Assembly: GCF_029590555.1 (NCBI RefSeq) | Contig: NZ_CP081001.1 | Coordinates: 930,001 to 994,000 of the forward strand | Length of the DNA: 64,000 bases | Reading direction: 5' to 3' | Source: Sphingobium sp. V4 | GTDB taxonomy: Bacteria > Pseudomonadota > Alphaproteobacteria > Sphingomonadales > Sphingomonadaceae | Part shown: piece by piece, positions 53,313 through 63,019 of the stretch | Numbering within the stretch: position 1 is the first letter of the stretch | Layout of the letters: every line of letters starts with the position of its first letter | Position numbers and translations under genes: made by a program | The notes under the pieces: model-generated | What the model saw: the letters and a program-made list of their open reading frames with translations, nothing else | What the model was told of the DNA's origin: nothing | The model's database searches: none

Positions 53313-55985
53313 TTACTGCCGCAGTCGCTCGATCGCCTGGGCCAGCGCGACATAGAGCTTGCCCATGTCGGACGAGAGGATGGCAACGCCCAGCGCATTG
53401 CCATCCCGCGCCGACAGGATGATCCGCAACATCGCCTCGAAATCATGGATATAGCGGTTCACATGATCGCGAAATTCGGCGTCATTGTCATAATGAAGCG
53501 CGATTTCCCGTGATTCGCCGGCATCGAGCAGCTTGACGGCGCGGCGGGTGAACACGCCCCGGTCGCCCTTGAGATAAGCGGACCATGCCGAGTCGGTGAC
53601 GTCGTTGGACAGGATCTTGGCGACGTCGATGGCGGTGCTGTTGAGCGATTCGATCAGCAGGGCGGAGCGGCGGGCGAAATGGTCCCGATCGCGATCCTCC
53701 GATGCCTGTTGCGCCTGCTCGATCCGCTGCTCCAGGCTCGCGCTGGTATCGGCAATGGTCAGCAACTGGCGCGTCAGCCGTTCGGAAGCCTGATGGGCGG
53801 CCTTGACCGCCTCCTCGGCCACGCGGGCGACCTGCTCGATCTGGGCCGTCGTCGTCTCGCCGATCGCCGCCTGCATCGCCTGTTCGCTGGCGTCGGCCAG
53901 TTGCCGGGCAGCGTCGGGAATGGCGCGGCCCAGTGCCTGGCGCGCCCGCTCAGCAGCCTGTTCGGCGGTGTCCTTGACGCGCAGCAGAGCTGTCACCAGC
54001 AGCGGGCCGGCGCCCTCCGTGATGCGGCTCGCGTCCTGATGTGCGGCGTCGAGCGCTGCGCGCAGCCGGTCGACCAGTTCGCGATTGGCCTCCAGCCCGC
54101 CCTGCGTGCTTTCGAGCCATTCGGTCAGGCGGCTTCCCTGGCCGCGCAGCATGGATTCCGCTTCCTCGGCGCGGCCGACCAGGGCCTGCGAAATCGCTTC
54201 GAGATGCTCCATTTCGGGCGTGGCGCTGCCGAGTAAGGCCCGGCTCTGCTCCAGACGGCCGTCGAAGCGATCGAGCGCGGCGGGATAGGTCTCGTCCAGT
54301 TCGCGAACGCTCGAATCCAGGGCGACCAGCAATGTTTCCGCGCTGCCGATCAGCTTTTCCGCCGTCATGCCGCCGGCGGCCAAGGCATTGTCGATGCGCT
54401 GCGTTTCGGCCGCCAGTCGCGACAGCGCCTGGGTCAGGTGCTCGCTGCGCGCCAAGGCGCTGTCTTCCAGTGCGGCGAAGCGATCCTCGGTCGCCGACAC
54501 CGTGTCGAGCAGGCCGCCGTGCAGGCCGGATATCAAGGCGCGCTGGCCCTCCATCAGATCATTGATCTGGTGCAGGCGGCTTTCTACGTCGGCGATCGTG
54601 TCGGACAGGCCGGCCACCGTATCGGTCCCGATCGAGTCCAGATGCGCGCGCGAGCGGGCGATAATCTGTTCGAGCGCTTCGGACTGGCTGCCGAGGCGTC
54701 CGTCGGTCAGGGCAAGAGCTTCTTCCGCCTGGTTCAGCGCCGCATCGAGACGGCGGCGCAAATCGGCTTCGATTGCGTCCATGTCCTGCGCGAGCCGGCT
54801 GGTCAGTTCATCGCTGGTCCGGCCGATCCCGGCCTGCGCCGCCGCGACCAGCGCCTGGAGCGTATCGGCACGGCGCGACAGGCCGTCGTCGGTGCTGGCC
54901 ATCGTTTCCCGCACCGTCCCCAGCAACCGGTCCAGGCGCGCGTCCATCTGACCCTGCGCGGCATCCAGATCGCGGAGCAGCGCCGCGCGGACCGTGTCGC
55001 TGGTGCTGGTCACGCCGGCCTGGGCCGCCTCGATCAATGCGGCGAGCGCGGAGGAATGGGCTTCCAGATCCTGACGGCTGCGATCCATAGCCTGCCGTGC
55101 GCCGAGCGCGGTGGCTTCTATCCGACCGGCGGCGATGTCCGCCATGCCAGTGACTTCGTCGGACGCAGCGCGGGTCGCCTCCTGCAAGTGGCCCAACTGG
55201 CTGGCAAGGCTCTTGGTTGCCGCCAGCGTGCGCGCGCGCGCCTCGTCCGATACTTCGGTAAGCGCGTGCAGCCGCGCTTCCAGCGTGTCGATGCGTTCGG
55301 CCAGGGCATGGCCATTGTCCATGATCTGCGCAGCCATGCGGCCGGTGCGGTCTTCCAGTTCGGGAATGGCGGCGATCAGCGCGTCCATGCGCGAAACCAG
55401 TGCGACACCTGCCCGCTCGGCGGCTTCGGCGCGATCCGCAGTCGTCTGCGCGCGGCCGGCGATCAGTTCCGCCGACGCTTCCATATTACTGCTGGCGGCC
55501 GCGCCATAACTGTCCAGCAACTCGGCCTGGTCCTGCATCGTCTGGCGCGCCGCCTCCAACTGCGCGGTGATGCGGCTGAGGCGCATTTCCAGCAGGTCGG
55601 CTTCAATCCTGAGCGCCCTGGCGGTATCCAGATAGCGGCGCGATTCCGACCGGCTGCTGCGCATCAGCAGCAGGTAAAGGGTGCCGAGCAGAATCAGGGG
55701 AACGGCCAGGGTTGCGACCGCGCCGGGCCAGGCGGCCGGGCCGTCACGCAGGTCGCCCGAAACGATCAAGGCCCAGAGGGTGAACGCCATCCATGCAAGG
55801 GCGACCAGACCCAGGACCATGCGTATGCGCTTCACCCAGTTTTCCGTGATGCCGGCGCTCGAATCATCCTCGTCGAGGTCGAGAACGGGTTGTTTCAAAT
55901 GCAAGATATCGTCCGCCTGCGCTGGATTGTTCGTCGCGATGCGTTCGTCGCGCCAGAACTCGACGATTGTGCTGCCCCCTGTCAT
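53313..55985 (-). CDS. 890-residue membrane-anchored coiled-coil protein (TipN-like architecture)
   Basis: The acidic N-terminus is followed by two membrane helices (residues about 54-76 and 88-108). A coiled-coil region of nearly 780 residues follows, rich in Ala, Leu, Glu and Arg, with many repeated S..ALEALI.AA.AG..-type stretches, and a final globular part (DRGVFTRRAVKLLDAGESREIALHYDNDAEFRDHVNRYIHDFEAMLRIILSARDGNALGVAILSSDMGKLYVALAQAIERL). Length, two N-terminal helices and the coiled coil match Caulobacter TipN in plan; homology is not shown. It could be a pole- or division-site organiser. Strand and composition support a real gene. Confidence 0.85.
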   Translation of the reverse strand: MTGGSTIVEFWRDERIATNNPAQADDILHLKQPVLDLDEDDSSAGITENWVKRIRMVLGLVALAWMAFTLWALIVSGDLRDGPAAWPGAVATLAVPLILLGTLYLLLMRSSRSESRRYLDTARALRIEADLLEMRLSRITAQLEAARQTMQDQAELLDSYGAAASSNMEASAELIAGRAQTTADRAEAAERAGVALVSRMDALIAAIPELEDRTGRMAAQIMDNGHALAERIDTLEARLHALTEVSDEARARTLAATKSLASQLGHLQEATRAASDEVTGMADIAAGRIEATALGARQAMDRSRQDLEAHSSALAALIEAAQAGVTSTSDTVRAALLRDLDAAQGQMDARLDRLLGTVRETMASTDDGLSRRADTLQALVAAAQAGIGRTSDELTSRLAQDMDAIEADLRRRLDAALNQAEEALALTDGRLGSQSEALEQIIARSRAHLDSIGTDTVAGLSDTIADVESRLHQINDLMEGQRALISGLHGGLLDTVSATEDRFAALEDSALARSEHLTQALSRLAAETQRIDNALAAGGMTAEKLIGSAETLLVALDSSVRELDETYPAALDRFDGRLEQSRALLGSATPEMEHLEAISQALVGRAEEAESMLRGQGSRLTEWLESTQGGLEANRELVDRLRAALDAAHQDASRITEGAGPLLVTALLRVKDTAEQAAERARQALGRAIPDAARQLADASEQAMQAAIGETTTAQIEQVARVAEEAVKAAHQASERLTRQLLTIADTSASLEQRIEQAQQASEDRDRDHFARRSALLIESLNSTAIDVAKILSNDVTDSAWSAYLKGDRGVFTRRAVKLLDAGESREIALHYDNDAEFRDHVNRYIHDFEAMLRIILSARDGNALGVAILSSDMGKLYVALAQAIERLRQ

Positions 55986-56065
55986 GCGGCCATCCTAGCA
56001 TCTTTTCCGCGAAGGCAAATGCCTCGTTACCAAAACTTAACGCAAGCCCGATAGCGTTGGTCGCC

Positions 56066-56368
56066 ATGTCCTATGATCCTGGCGCCCTTGACGCCGCCCT
56101 GGCCGCCGCCGTCGGCGACGATCACATATTGATTGCCGACCTGCGTGTCGCCTTCATGGAAAGCGCCGCACGCCAGATCGACCTGCTCGGTCGGGCGCGC
56201 TGTGATGCGAACTGGCATCTTGCCGCCTGGCGGCTCAAGGGACTGGCGGCCAGCTTTGGCCTGACATCGCTGATGGCGCTGGCCGATGAAGCCGCCGATG
56301 CCGCGCCGGGCGATCCAAGGGTGTTGCGGCGGCTGAGCGCGGCGCTGGCTGCGCTGGAACAGGACTAG
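56066..56368 (+). CDS. Hpt-domain-like protein lacking the phospho-acceptor His
   Basis: A 100-residue helical protein from ATG 56066. LGRARCDANWHLAAWRLKGLAASFGLTSLMALADEAADAAPGD follows the Hpt helix pattern in which the motif is A-H-x-L-K-G. Here it reads A-W-R-L-K-G, so Trp55 stands at the phospho-His position; His51 is one turn earlier. It is the first of a + strand group with a kinase homologue that also lacks its His. It may be a binding-only adaptor. Fold call by pattern, moderate certainty. Confidence 0.7.
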   Translation: MSYDPGALDAALAAAVGDDHILIADLRVAFMESAARQIDLLGRARCDANWHLAAWRLKGLAASFGLTSLMALADEAADAAPGDPRVLRRLSAALAALEQD

Positions 56369-56457
56369 CAGCACCAGGGCGCACGGGCTGCTTGCGTCCT
56401 GCCGTCCACCTTGCGAAAAGGTCGGCCACATCATGAACGGGTCGATCGCGTAACAAT

Positions 56458-57645
56458 ATGAGCTTTGCGGCTATTCTGAGCGCCAGCAGGATGACGGTCG
56501 ATTTGCCGGCCGGTCTCCGCGCGAGCCTGCATTTCGCGGGCCAGACGCTGGTCGAATATCAGGCGCGACAGGCGATCCGGGCGGGCGCCGACCGCATTTT
56601 GATCATGGTCAGCGTCATCACGCCCGCCTTGTCGCAGGCGGTCGACCGGCTGAGCGCCGACGGCATCGCCGTTTCCCTGATTCGCGACATGGTGACGATG
56701 GTCCGCGACGCCCCCCGTGATTCGGACGTGTTGCTGATGGCCGACGGGGCGATCATCGCGCAGGCCCATGTCGACAGTCTTGGCGCGGCCGATGGCAACA
56801 TGCTGCTCGTCACGGACGACAGCCGGGCCAGCGCGCCGTTCGAGCGAATCGACGCGGGGCAGCGCTGGGCCGGCATCGCCCGCCTAAGCCCGTCCTTGCT
56901 GTTCGGCACGCTCGACATGATCGGCGACTGGGATCTGGCGCTGACGCTGGTGCGTGCCGCCGTGCAGGATGGCGCCCGTCGCGTCACCGTGCCGCAGGAT
57001 GATCTGCTGGAAGGGCGGGTCGCGCTGGTCGAAAGCCAGGAGCAGGCCGATCTGGTCGCGCAGGCCGTGACATCGGCGGGTGCGGCAAGGGGTGTGGCGC
57101 GTGGTGGCATCGAGCATTTCCTGCTGGCGCCGCTCGCACGGATGGTCGGCCCGGCGCTGATGCGGATGCAGGTGCCCGCTACGCAGGTGCGGATCGGCGC
57201 CATGACGCTGGGCGCGATCGCGCTGGTGCCGGTAGAACTGGGCTGGACCCTGACGAGCTTCGCGTTGCTGCTGGTCGCGCTGTTGCTGGCGGAAACCGCC
57301 GATCGGCTCGATGAACTCGCGCTGCGGGCGCCGCCACGGAAATGGCTGGCCTTCGTCACGCCCCTGATGGCCCTGGCGGCGTTGATCGTGGCCGGCAGCA
57401 GCACGGAAGCGATGGACCTGGCCCTGCTGCTGGGCATCATCATGGTCGCGGATCGGTGGCGCCTGACGGGCCATGCCAGGCCGTGGATGATCCTGACCCC
57501 CGGTACTGCCCTGCTGCTGCTGATCCTGACCGGCGCCGTCGGCCTGCTGGACGATGGTTTCCGGGTCGCCACGCTGGGCGCGATCCTGTCCATGGGTGCG
57601 ATGATCCTGCTGCGTCGATCGTCCGAATTCGATCCCAAGGTTTAG
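56458..57645 (+). CDS. Membrane protein with nucleotidyltransferase-like N-terminus, unknown
   Basis: 395 residues. The N-terminal 180 residues show a Rossmann-like sugar-nucleotidyltransferase layout (LHFAGQTLVEYQARQAIRAGADRILIMVSVITPAL... DSDVLLMADGAIIAQAHVDSL...DDSRASAPFERID) without a clear catalytic G-x-G-T-R. The C-terminal half has about five membrane helices starting FLLAPLARMVGPALMRMQVPATQVRIGAMTL, resembling CDP-alcohol phosphotransferases. The D-G-x2-A-R...G-x3-D-x3-D motif of that family is absent (only ETADRLDEL at the place). This could be a degenerate IPCT/DIPPS-type enzyme. Inference only. Confidence 0.65.
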   Translation: MSFAAILSASRMTVDLPAGLRASLHFAGQTLVEYQARQAIRAGADRILIMVSVITPALSQAVDRLSADGIAVSLIRDMVTMVRDAPRDSDVLLMADGAIIAQAHVDSLGAADGNMLLVTDDSRASAPFERIDAGQRWAGIARLSPSLLFGTLDMIGDWDLALTLVRAAVQDGARRVTVPQDDLLEGRVALVESQEQADLVAQAVTSAGAARGVARGGIEHFLLAPLARMVGPALMRMQVPATQVRIGAMTLGAIALVPVELGWTLTSFALLLVALLLAETADRLDELALRAPPRKWLAFVTPLMALAALIVAGSSTEAMDLALLLGIIMVADRWRLTGHARPWMILTPGTALLLLILTGAVGLLDDGFRVATLGAILSMGAMILLRRSSEFDPKV

Positions 57646-57667
57646 TGCATTTTAACGACGTGGGATT

Positions 57668-58759
57668 ATGCTGCACCGCATGAGCGCCCATTTGTCCCTT
57701 GCCGGATCGACCGTGGCGGACAGCTGGCCTATGGCGCGAGTCATGGCGGGCATGTCCGCCATGCCGGTTGCGCACGCCATCGACCTTGCATTCCTCTTTC
57801 CCGCCGCGCAGCCGCATCATGATGCGTTGATCGCCGAGACAAGGCGGCATCTGGGCGGATGCCTGACCGCGATCGAAACCGCGCTGCGTGTCGCGCTCGA
57901 TCAGTTTCCCGAGATTGCCGGGATATTGGCGCTTTCACCCGATCCGCTTTGCTGGCGGATGATCTGCGACCAGCCGGCGCTGCTCAGCCCTGCGCTGCTG
58001 GCGCATATGCGGCTACGCGGCGCGGTCAGCCTGATGCTGCGGCAGTTGGGACAGAGAGACGCGGACATCGGCGAGCCGGTCGAGGCGGATGGTCAGGCGG
58101 TAGACCCGGCGCCCGGCGACGCCCTGGCTGCTCTGGCCTTGGCGGAAAGCCGTTGGATGACGCGGGGTGGCGAAGACTGGCCGATGCGCCCGGACGTGCC
58201 CAGGGAATTTTTCACGGAAATGGTGTGGACCAGTTCCGCCTGCCTGGCGGAGGTGGTGCGCCGCGCCGCGCCCGATCGCGCCGACGTGATGTTGGCGGCG
58301 TTCGAGCGCGCCGGATGGGCGGTGCTGGCCGATCATGATGAAAGCGTCAGCCCGCTGATGGAGGCGGAGCGCCTGGTCCGGCGGATGGAGGAGCGGGCCG
58401 ATGCGCCGGACTTGCTGGGCACGGCGCTGGGCGGACGGCGTTTTCTGCTGTTTGCGGCGCTGGCCGCCCGACGCCTGCGCCTGACCATGATCCAGGTGGT
58501 GGACATATTGGTGATGGCGCCCTTGCCGCAACTCGCGGCGTTGTGCCGCTCCTTGGGTGGGTCGGACGGAGACTATCGCCATCTGCTGCTGACGCTGCGG
58601 CCGGTGCGTCCCTGGCTGACCGACACGATGGTGATCGTGGAAGCCGAACGCTATCAGAAATTGGACGAAGCGCAGGCCGACGCAATGGTCGCCGCCCTGC
58701 GCACGCCCGCATCCTTCCGGGCGAAGCTCGACCATCTTCTCAGCGTCAGGGCCGCGTGA
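57668..58759 (+). CDS. DUF2336-like protein, unknown function
   Basis: 363 residues, almost wholly helical (HHDALIAETRRHLGGCLTAIETALRVALDQFPEIAGILA... SSACLAEVVRRAAPDRADVMLAAFERAGWAVLADHDE... PQLAALCRSLGGSDGDYRHLLLTLRP). The repeat-like helical array resembles alphaproteobacterial DUF2336 proteins. No catalytic motif. It overlaps the kinase homologue by GTGA, so they are made together and probably form a pair. The first ATG or the internal ATG five codons on may be the start. Confidence 0.7.
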   Translation: MLHRMSAHLSLAGSTVADSWPMARVMAGMSAMPVAHAIDLAFLFPAAQPHHDALIAETRRHLGGCLTAIETALRVALDQFPEIAGILALSPDPLCWRMICDQPALLSPALLAHMRLRGAVSLMLRQLGQRDADIGEPVEADGQAVDPAPGDALAALALAESRWMTRGGEDWPMRPDVPREFFTEMVWTSSACLAEVVRRAAPDRADVMLAAFERAGWAVLADHDESVSPLMEAERLVRRMEERADAPDLLGTALGGRRFLLFAALAARRLRLTMIQVVDILVMAPLPQLAALCRSLGGSDGDYRHLLLTLRPVRPWLTDTMVIVEAERYQKLDEAQADAMVAALRTPASFRAKLDHLLSVRAA

Positions 58760-60135
58760 ACAGTCCCGCCCATCCCGGCGTGCTTCGGGCTGCGCTGGCC
58801 CCCGACGGTTGCCTGTTGAGCGCGGACGGACCTCTGCTCGCGTTGCAGCGCGAAGCGGGCGGTGATCTCGGCACGCCGATCGCGCTGCCCCAGATCGCGG
58901 CGGTGGCGCGCCTGTCGCGGCGGCTGGGCGTGACCGTGTCCCGGCCTGTGGTCGCAGCGGCGGAGCGGGGCGACATCGACATGTGGGTGCGCGCGCGGCC
59001 GGAGGGCGAGGCCGTGCATCTGGCCATCATCGACTGGCATGAGCGTCCGGCCGCGACGCTGTCGCCCGATCTGGCGGCGCGCGATTCCGACATTGCCGCT
59101 CTTGCCGACGGCTGGATCTGGCAAATCGACACGCAACTGCGTTTTCAGATGACGCTGGCCGGCGATGACCGGCAAGGCGCGCTGCCGCCCGATGCGCCGG
59201 TGCCCGGCACGCGCTTTTCCGGCTATTTCGACCTTAAGCCCGACGAGGAAGGCGATATGGCGATGCTGCGCGGCCTGACGCAGCGGCGCGCCTTTAGCGG
59301 CCAGATCGCCGCGCTGGTCGGCAATGGCGACCGATTGTTCCGCCTTTCGGGGTTTCCGCTGTTCGACATGGCGGGGCAACTGATCGGCTATCGGGGCGCT
59401 GCCTTGCCGATGGAGCATATTGTGGTCGCGCCGTTCCGGGCCGACCCCGCCATCAGCCTCTATCCCGCCGATTTCAGCAAGCGGCTCGACCGGTCGCTGC
59501 GTCAGCCGCTGGGCAGGATCATCGCCAATGCCGACACGATCGGCGCCCAGATGGAAGGGCCGCTGCGCCCGGATTATGCGGATTATGCGCAGGACATCGC
59601 TTCGGCTGGGCGTCACCTGATGGCGCTGGTCGACGATCTGGCCGACCTTCAGGCGATCGATCGTCCCGATTTCAGCGTCGTCGCCGAAGAGGTCGACCTG
59701 GCCGATCTGGGCCGTCGCGCCGCCGGGTTGCTGGGGGTCAAGGCGCTCGACCGCGGGATCGCCATAGTCGCGCCGGAGACCGACTGCGCCGTCAACGCGA
59801 TCGGCGAATTTCGGCGCGTACTTCAGATACTGGTCAATCTGGTCGGCAACGCCCTGCGCTATGCGCCGGAGGGCAGTCTGGTGCGGATCGTGACCGAACA
59901 GCAGCATGGCGAAGCGTGCATCATGGTGATCGACCAGGGGCCGGGCATCGCCATGGCCGATCGCGAACGCATTTTCGACAAGTTCGAGCGGCTCGGCCGC
60001 GATGATGCGGGCGGTAGCGGGCTTGGCCTCTATATTTCGCGGCGGCTTGCGCGCGCGATGGGCGGCGACATCCACATCGACGGCGAGCCGGGCGAAGGCG
60101 CGCGCTTCATCCTGTCGTTGCCGGCGATGGAATAG
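58756..60135 (+). CDS. Histidine-kinase homologue without the phospho-acceptor His
   Basis: 459 residues from GTG 58756. No membrane helix; a PAS-like N-terminal part (about 105-220, DSDIAALADGWIWQIDTQLRFQMT...GLTQRRAFSGQIA...RLSGFPLFDMAGQLIGYRGAA). The DHp region FSKRLDRSLRQPLGRIIANADTI aligns with F....SHELRTPL, placing Arg246 at the His. The ATPase domain looks complete: N-box NLVGNALRYAP, G1 DQGPGIA, F-box DKFERLG, G2 GGSGLGLYISRRLA. It may act as a ligand- or partner-controlled pseudokinase, as DivL does. Cytoplasmic. Confidence 0.85.
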   Translation: MNSPAHPGVLRAALAPDGCLLSADGPLLALQREAGGDLGTPIALPQIAAVARLSRRLGVTVSRPVVAAAERGDIDMWVRARPEGEAVHLAIIDWHERPAATLSPDLAARDSDIAALADGWIWQIDTQLRFQMTLAGDDRQGALPPDAPVPGTRFSGYFDLKPDEEGDMAMLRGLTQRRAFSGQIAALVGNGDRLFRLSGFPLFDMAGQLIGYRGAALPMEHIVVAPFRADPAISLYPADFSKRLDRSLRQPLGRIIANADTIGAQMEGPLRPDYADYAQDIASAGRHLMALVDDLADLQAIDRPDFSVVAEEVDLADLGRRAAGLLGVKALDRGIAIVAPETDCAVNAIGEFRRVLQILVNLVGNALRYAPEGSLVRIVTEQQHGEACIMVIDQGPGIAMADRERIFDKFERLGRDDAGGSGLGLYISRRLARAMGGDIHIDGEPGEGARFILSLPAME

Positions 60136-60190
60136 CAGCCTTCCTTCGGCTCGCCGGTCACGCCCCGCTTAACGGAGCGGAAACGGAAAA

Positions 60191-60213
60191 CGGCGCCCCT
60201 TGGGAGGGCGCCG
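60191..60213. terminator. Hairpin between the kinase homologue and gltA
   Basis: Perfect 8-bp stem CGGCGCCC/GGGCGCCG (60191-60198/60206-60213) with loop CTTGGGA. T-rich flanks occur on both sides (TCTTCTTT on +, TTTTCCGTTT on -), suggesting a bidirectional terminator for the convergent kinase and citrate synthase genes. Confidence 0.75.
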
Positions 60214-60241
60214 CTCTTCTTTCCAATGCTGGTCTCGTAGA

Positions 60242-61528
60242 TCAGCGCTTGTCGACCGAAACATAGTCGCGCTGCGTCGGGCCGGTGTAGAGCTGACGCG
60301 GACGGCCAATCTTCTGCGCCGGATCCGAAATCATCTCGTTCCACTGCGCGACCCAGCCCACGGTGCGGGCCAGGGCGAAAAGCACGGTGAACATTTCGGT
60401 CGGGAAGCCGATGGCCGAGAGGATCACGCCCGAATAGAAGTCGACATTCGGGTAGAGCTTCTTTTCGACGAAATAGGGATCGTTGAGCGCGATCTGTTCC
60501 AGTTCCTTCGCCACATCGAAGATCGGATCGTTGACGCCGAGCTTTTCCAGAACGTCCTTCGCGGTCTTCTGCATGACGGTCGCGCGCGGGTCGTAATTCT
60601 TGTAGACGCGGTGCCCGAAGCCCATCAGGCGGAACGGGTCGTCCTTGTTCTTGGCGCGGGCGATATATTCCGGGATGCGATCGACGGTGCCGATTTCGCG
60701 CAGCATGTTGAGCGCGGCTTCGTTCGCGCCGCCATGGGCCGGACCCCAGAGGCAAGCGATGCCGGCCGCGATGCAGGCGAACGGATTGGCGCCCGACGAA
60801 CCGGCAAGGCGGACGGTCGAGGTCGAGGCGTTCTGCTCATGGTCCGCGTGGAGGATGAAGATCTTGTCCATCGCGTCCACGATCACCGGATCGGGCTCAT
60901 ATTCCTCGGCGGGGACCGAGAAAGTCATGCGCAGGAAATTGGCGGTGTAGCTGAGGTCGTTGCGCGGATAGACGAAGGGCTGACCCACCGAATATTTATA
61001 CGCCATCGCCGCAATGGTCGGCATCTTGGCGATCAGGCGGTGGCTGGCGATCTTGCGCTGCAACGGATCGTTGATGTCGGTGGAATCGTGATAGAAGGCC
61101 GACAGCGCGCCGACGACGCCGCACATGATCGCCATCGGATGCGCGTCGCGACGGAAGCCGCGATAGAAGGTGGTCAGCTGTTCATGCACCATCGTGTGGC
61201 GCGTGATCGTGCGGGTGAAGTCGTCCAGTTCCTGCTTGGAGGGCAGTTCGCCGTTCAGCAGCAGGTAGCTGACTTCCATGAAGCTGGACTGTTCGGCGAG
61301 CTGGCCGATCGGATAGCCGCGATGCAGCAGGACGCCTTCGTCGCCGTCGATATAGGTCAGGCCGGATTCGCAGCTGGCGGTCGAGGTGAAGCCCGGGTCA
61401 TAGGTGAACATGCCGGTCTGGGCGTAGAGCTTGCGAACGTCGATGACCTGCGGCCCAACGGTGCCATCCATGATGGCATAGTCGTTGCTCGCTCCCCCAA
61501 TGGTCAAATTGGCTTTATTATCCGACAT
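60242..61528 (-). CDS. gltA: Citrate synthase, type II (hexameric)
   Basis: Condenses oxaloacetate and acetyl-CoA. It has 428 residues from ATG 61528, with AAGGAG 5 nt upstream. The active-site His is in [47 protein letters not shown], and another in [31 protein letters not shown] holds the catalytic Asp. Length and the N-terminal domain (about 35-70) fit the type II, NADH-sensitive group. A hairpin follows the gene. Confidence 0.96.
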   Translation of the reverse strand: MSDNKANLTIGGASNDYAIMDGTVGPQVIDVRKLYAQTGMFTYDPGFTSTASCESGLTYIDGDEGVLLHRGYPIGQLAEQSSFMEVSYLLLNGELPSKQELDDFTRTITRHTMVHEQLTTFYRGFRRDAHPMAIMCGVVGALSAFYHDSTDINDPLQRKIASHRLIAKMPTIAAMAYKYSVGQPFVYPRNDLSYTANFLRMTFSVPAEEYEPDPVIVDAMDKIFILHADHEQNASTSTVRLAGSSGANPFACIAAGIACLWGPAHGGANEAALNMLREIGTVDRIPEYIARAKNKDDPFRLMGFGHRVYKNYDPRATVMQKTAKDVLEKLGVNDPIFDVAKELEQIALNDPYFVEKKLYPNVDFYSGVILSAIGFPTEMFTVLFALARTVGWVAQWNEMISDPAQKIGRPRQLYTGPTQRDYVSVDKR

Positions 61529-61548
61529 GTTTTTCTCCTTGAGTGCCA

Positions 61549-63003
61549 TCAACCAGCCGTTGCGTGCCCTGCACCGGCCAGCCGTTCCAAGCTCTCCTCT
61601 TTCCCCAGAAGGAAGAGGACATCGAAAATACCCGGCGAGACCGTGCGGCCGGTGAGCGCCGCACGCAGCGGTTGCGCCACCTTGCCGAGGCCCAGGCCAG
61701 CATCCTCCGCCACGCGGCGTATCGCTTCTTCGATCGCTTCAACCGTCCAGGACTGGACGGGCTGGAGAGCGTCGGCTGTCTTGGTCAGCAGCGCGCGCGC
61801 GGAGTCGTCTAGCAGAGCAATTGCCTTTTCGTCAAAATCGAGCGGGCAATTTTTGAACAGAAATTCTGCTCCCTCCGCAATTTCATTAAGGGTTTTGGCC
61901 CGCGGCTTCAGCGAAGGCATCGCCTGGGTCAAAATGCCCAACTGGTTTTCGCTCAAAACCTTTCCGAGCCGCGCCTCGACCCGCGGCGCGACCAGCCCGG
62001 CCAGCCGCGAATCATCCGCTTCGCGCAGATAATGGCCGTTGAGATTTTCCAGCTTCTTGATGTCAAAGCGCGACGGCGATCGGCCGACGCCGCCGATGTC
62101 GAACAGGTCGATCGCGCGGGCGATCGAGATGATCTCCTCGTCGCCATGTCCCCAGCCCAAGCGCAGCAGATAGTTCAGCACCGCTTCGGGCAGCATCCCC
62201 ATTTCGTCGCGATAGGCATCGACACCCAGCGCGCCGTGGCGCTTGGACAGTTTCGCACCGTCCGATCCGTGGATCAGGGGGATATGGGCGTAGACCGGCT
62301 CGTCCCAGCCCATGGCCTTGATGATCGTCAACTGGCGGAAGGCGTTGTTGAGATGGTCGTCGCCCCGGATGACGTGCGTCACGCCCATGTCATGATCGTC
62401 GACCACGACGGCGAGCATATAGGTGGGGGTGCCATCCGACCGCAGCAGGATCATGTCGTCCAGTTCCGCATTCTGGACGACGACGCGGCCCTGCACCGCA
62501 TCCTCGATCACCGTTTCGCCGTCGCGCGGCGCCTTGATGCGGATGACGAAGGGCGCGCCTTCGGGCGCTTCGGCCGGATCGCGATCGCGCCAGCGACCGT
62601 CATAGCGCATCGGCTGCCTGGCCGCGCGCTGCTGTTCGCGCAAGGATGCCAGCTCCTCGGGCGTCGCGTAGCATTTATAGGCATGGCCGGCATCGAGCAG
62701 CTGGCTGGCGACCTCGGCATGGCGGGGGGTGCGTTCGAACTGGAACACGGCCGGCTCGTCACCGGCCAGGCCCAACCATTCGAGGCCGTCGAAGATCGCG
62801 GCCACGGCCGCCTCGGTCGAACGCGCACGATCGGTATCCTCGACGCGCAGCAGGAACTTGCCGCCATGGTGACGCGCGAACAGCCAGTTGAACAGCGCGG
62901 TGCGGGCGCCGCCAATATGCAGGTATCCCGTGGGCGACGGGGCGAAACGGGTCACCACCTGCTTGTTCATTCCCGTTGCACTTGCCGTCATATTCTTTGA
63001 CAT
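61549..63003 (-). CDS. gltX: Glutamate-tRNA ligase
   Basis: Charges tRNA-Glu. It has 484 residues from ATG 63003 ([48 protein letters not shown]), with AAGG close upstream; ATGs at 62991 and 62970 are alternatives. The HIGH motif is HIGG in [11 protein letters not shown] and KMSKS is KLSKR ([13 protein letters not shown]). The C-terminal helical anticodon-binding part is complete. Sphingomonads may have a second copy, so tRNA-Gln/Glu discrimination cannot be settled. gltA starts 20 bp downstream. Confidence 0.95.
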   Translation of the reverse strand: MSKNMTASATGMNKQVVTRFAPSPTGYLHIGGARTALFNWLFARHHGGKFLLRVEDTDRARSTEAAVAAIFDGLEWLGLAGDEPAVFQFERTPRHAEVASQLLDAGHAYKCYATPEELASLREQQRAARQPMRYDGRWRDRDPAEAPEGAPFVIRIKAPRDGETVIEDAVQGRVVVQNAELDDMILLRSDGTPTYMLAVVVDDHDMGVTHVIRGDDHLNNAFRQLTIIKAMGWDEPVYAHIPLIHGSDGAKLSKRHGALGVDAYRDEMGMLPEAVLNYLLRLGWGHGDEEIISIARAIDLFDIGGVGRSPSRFDIKKLENLNGHYLREADDSRLAGLVAPRVEARLGKVLSENQLGILTQAMPSLKPRAKTLNEIAEGAEFLFKNCPLDFDEKAIALLDDSARALLTKTADALQPVQSWTVEAIEEAIRRVAEDAGLGLGKVAQPLRAALTGRTVSPGIFDVLFLLGKEESLERLAGAGHATAG

Positions 63004-63019
63004 TCGCCTTAGCTGACCC

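Noticed and set aside
62032..63000. A 322-residue + strand frame opposite gltX
   Set aside because: Antisense of a gene with HIGH and KLSKR motifs; no domain in the reverse frame.
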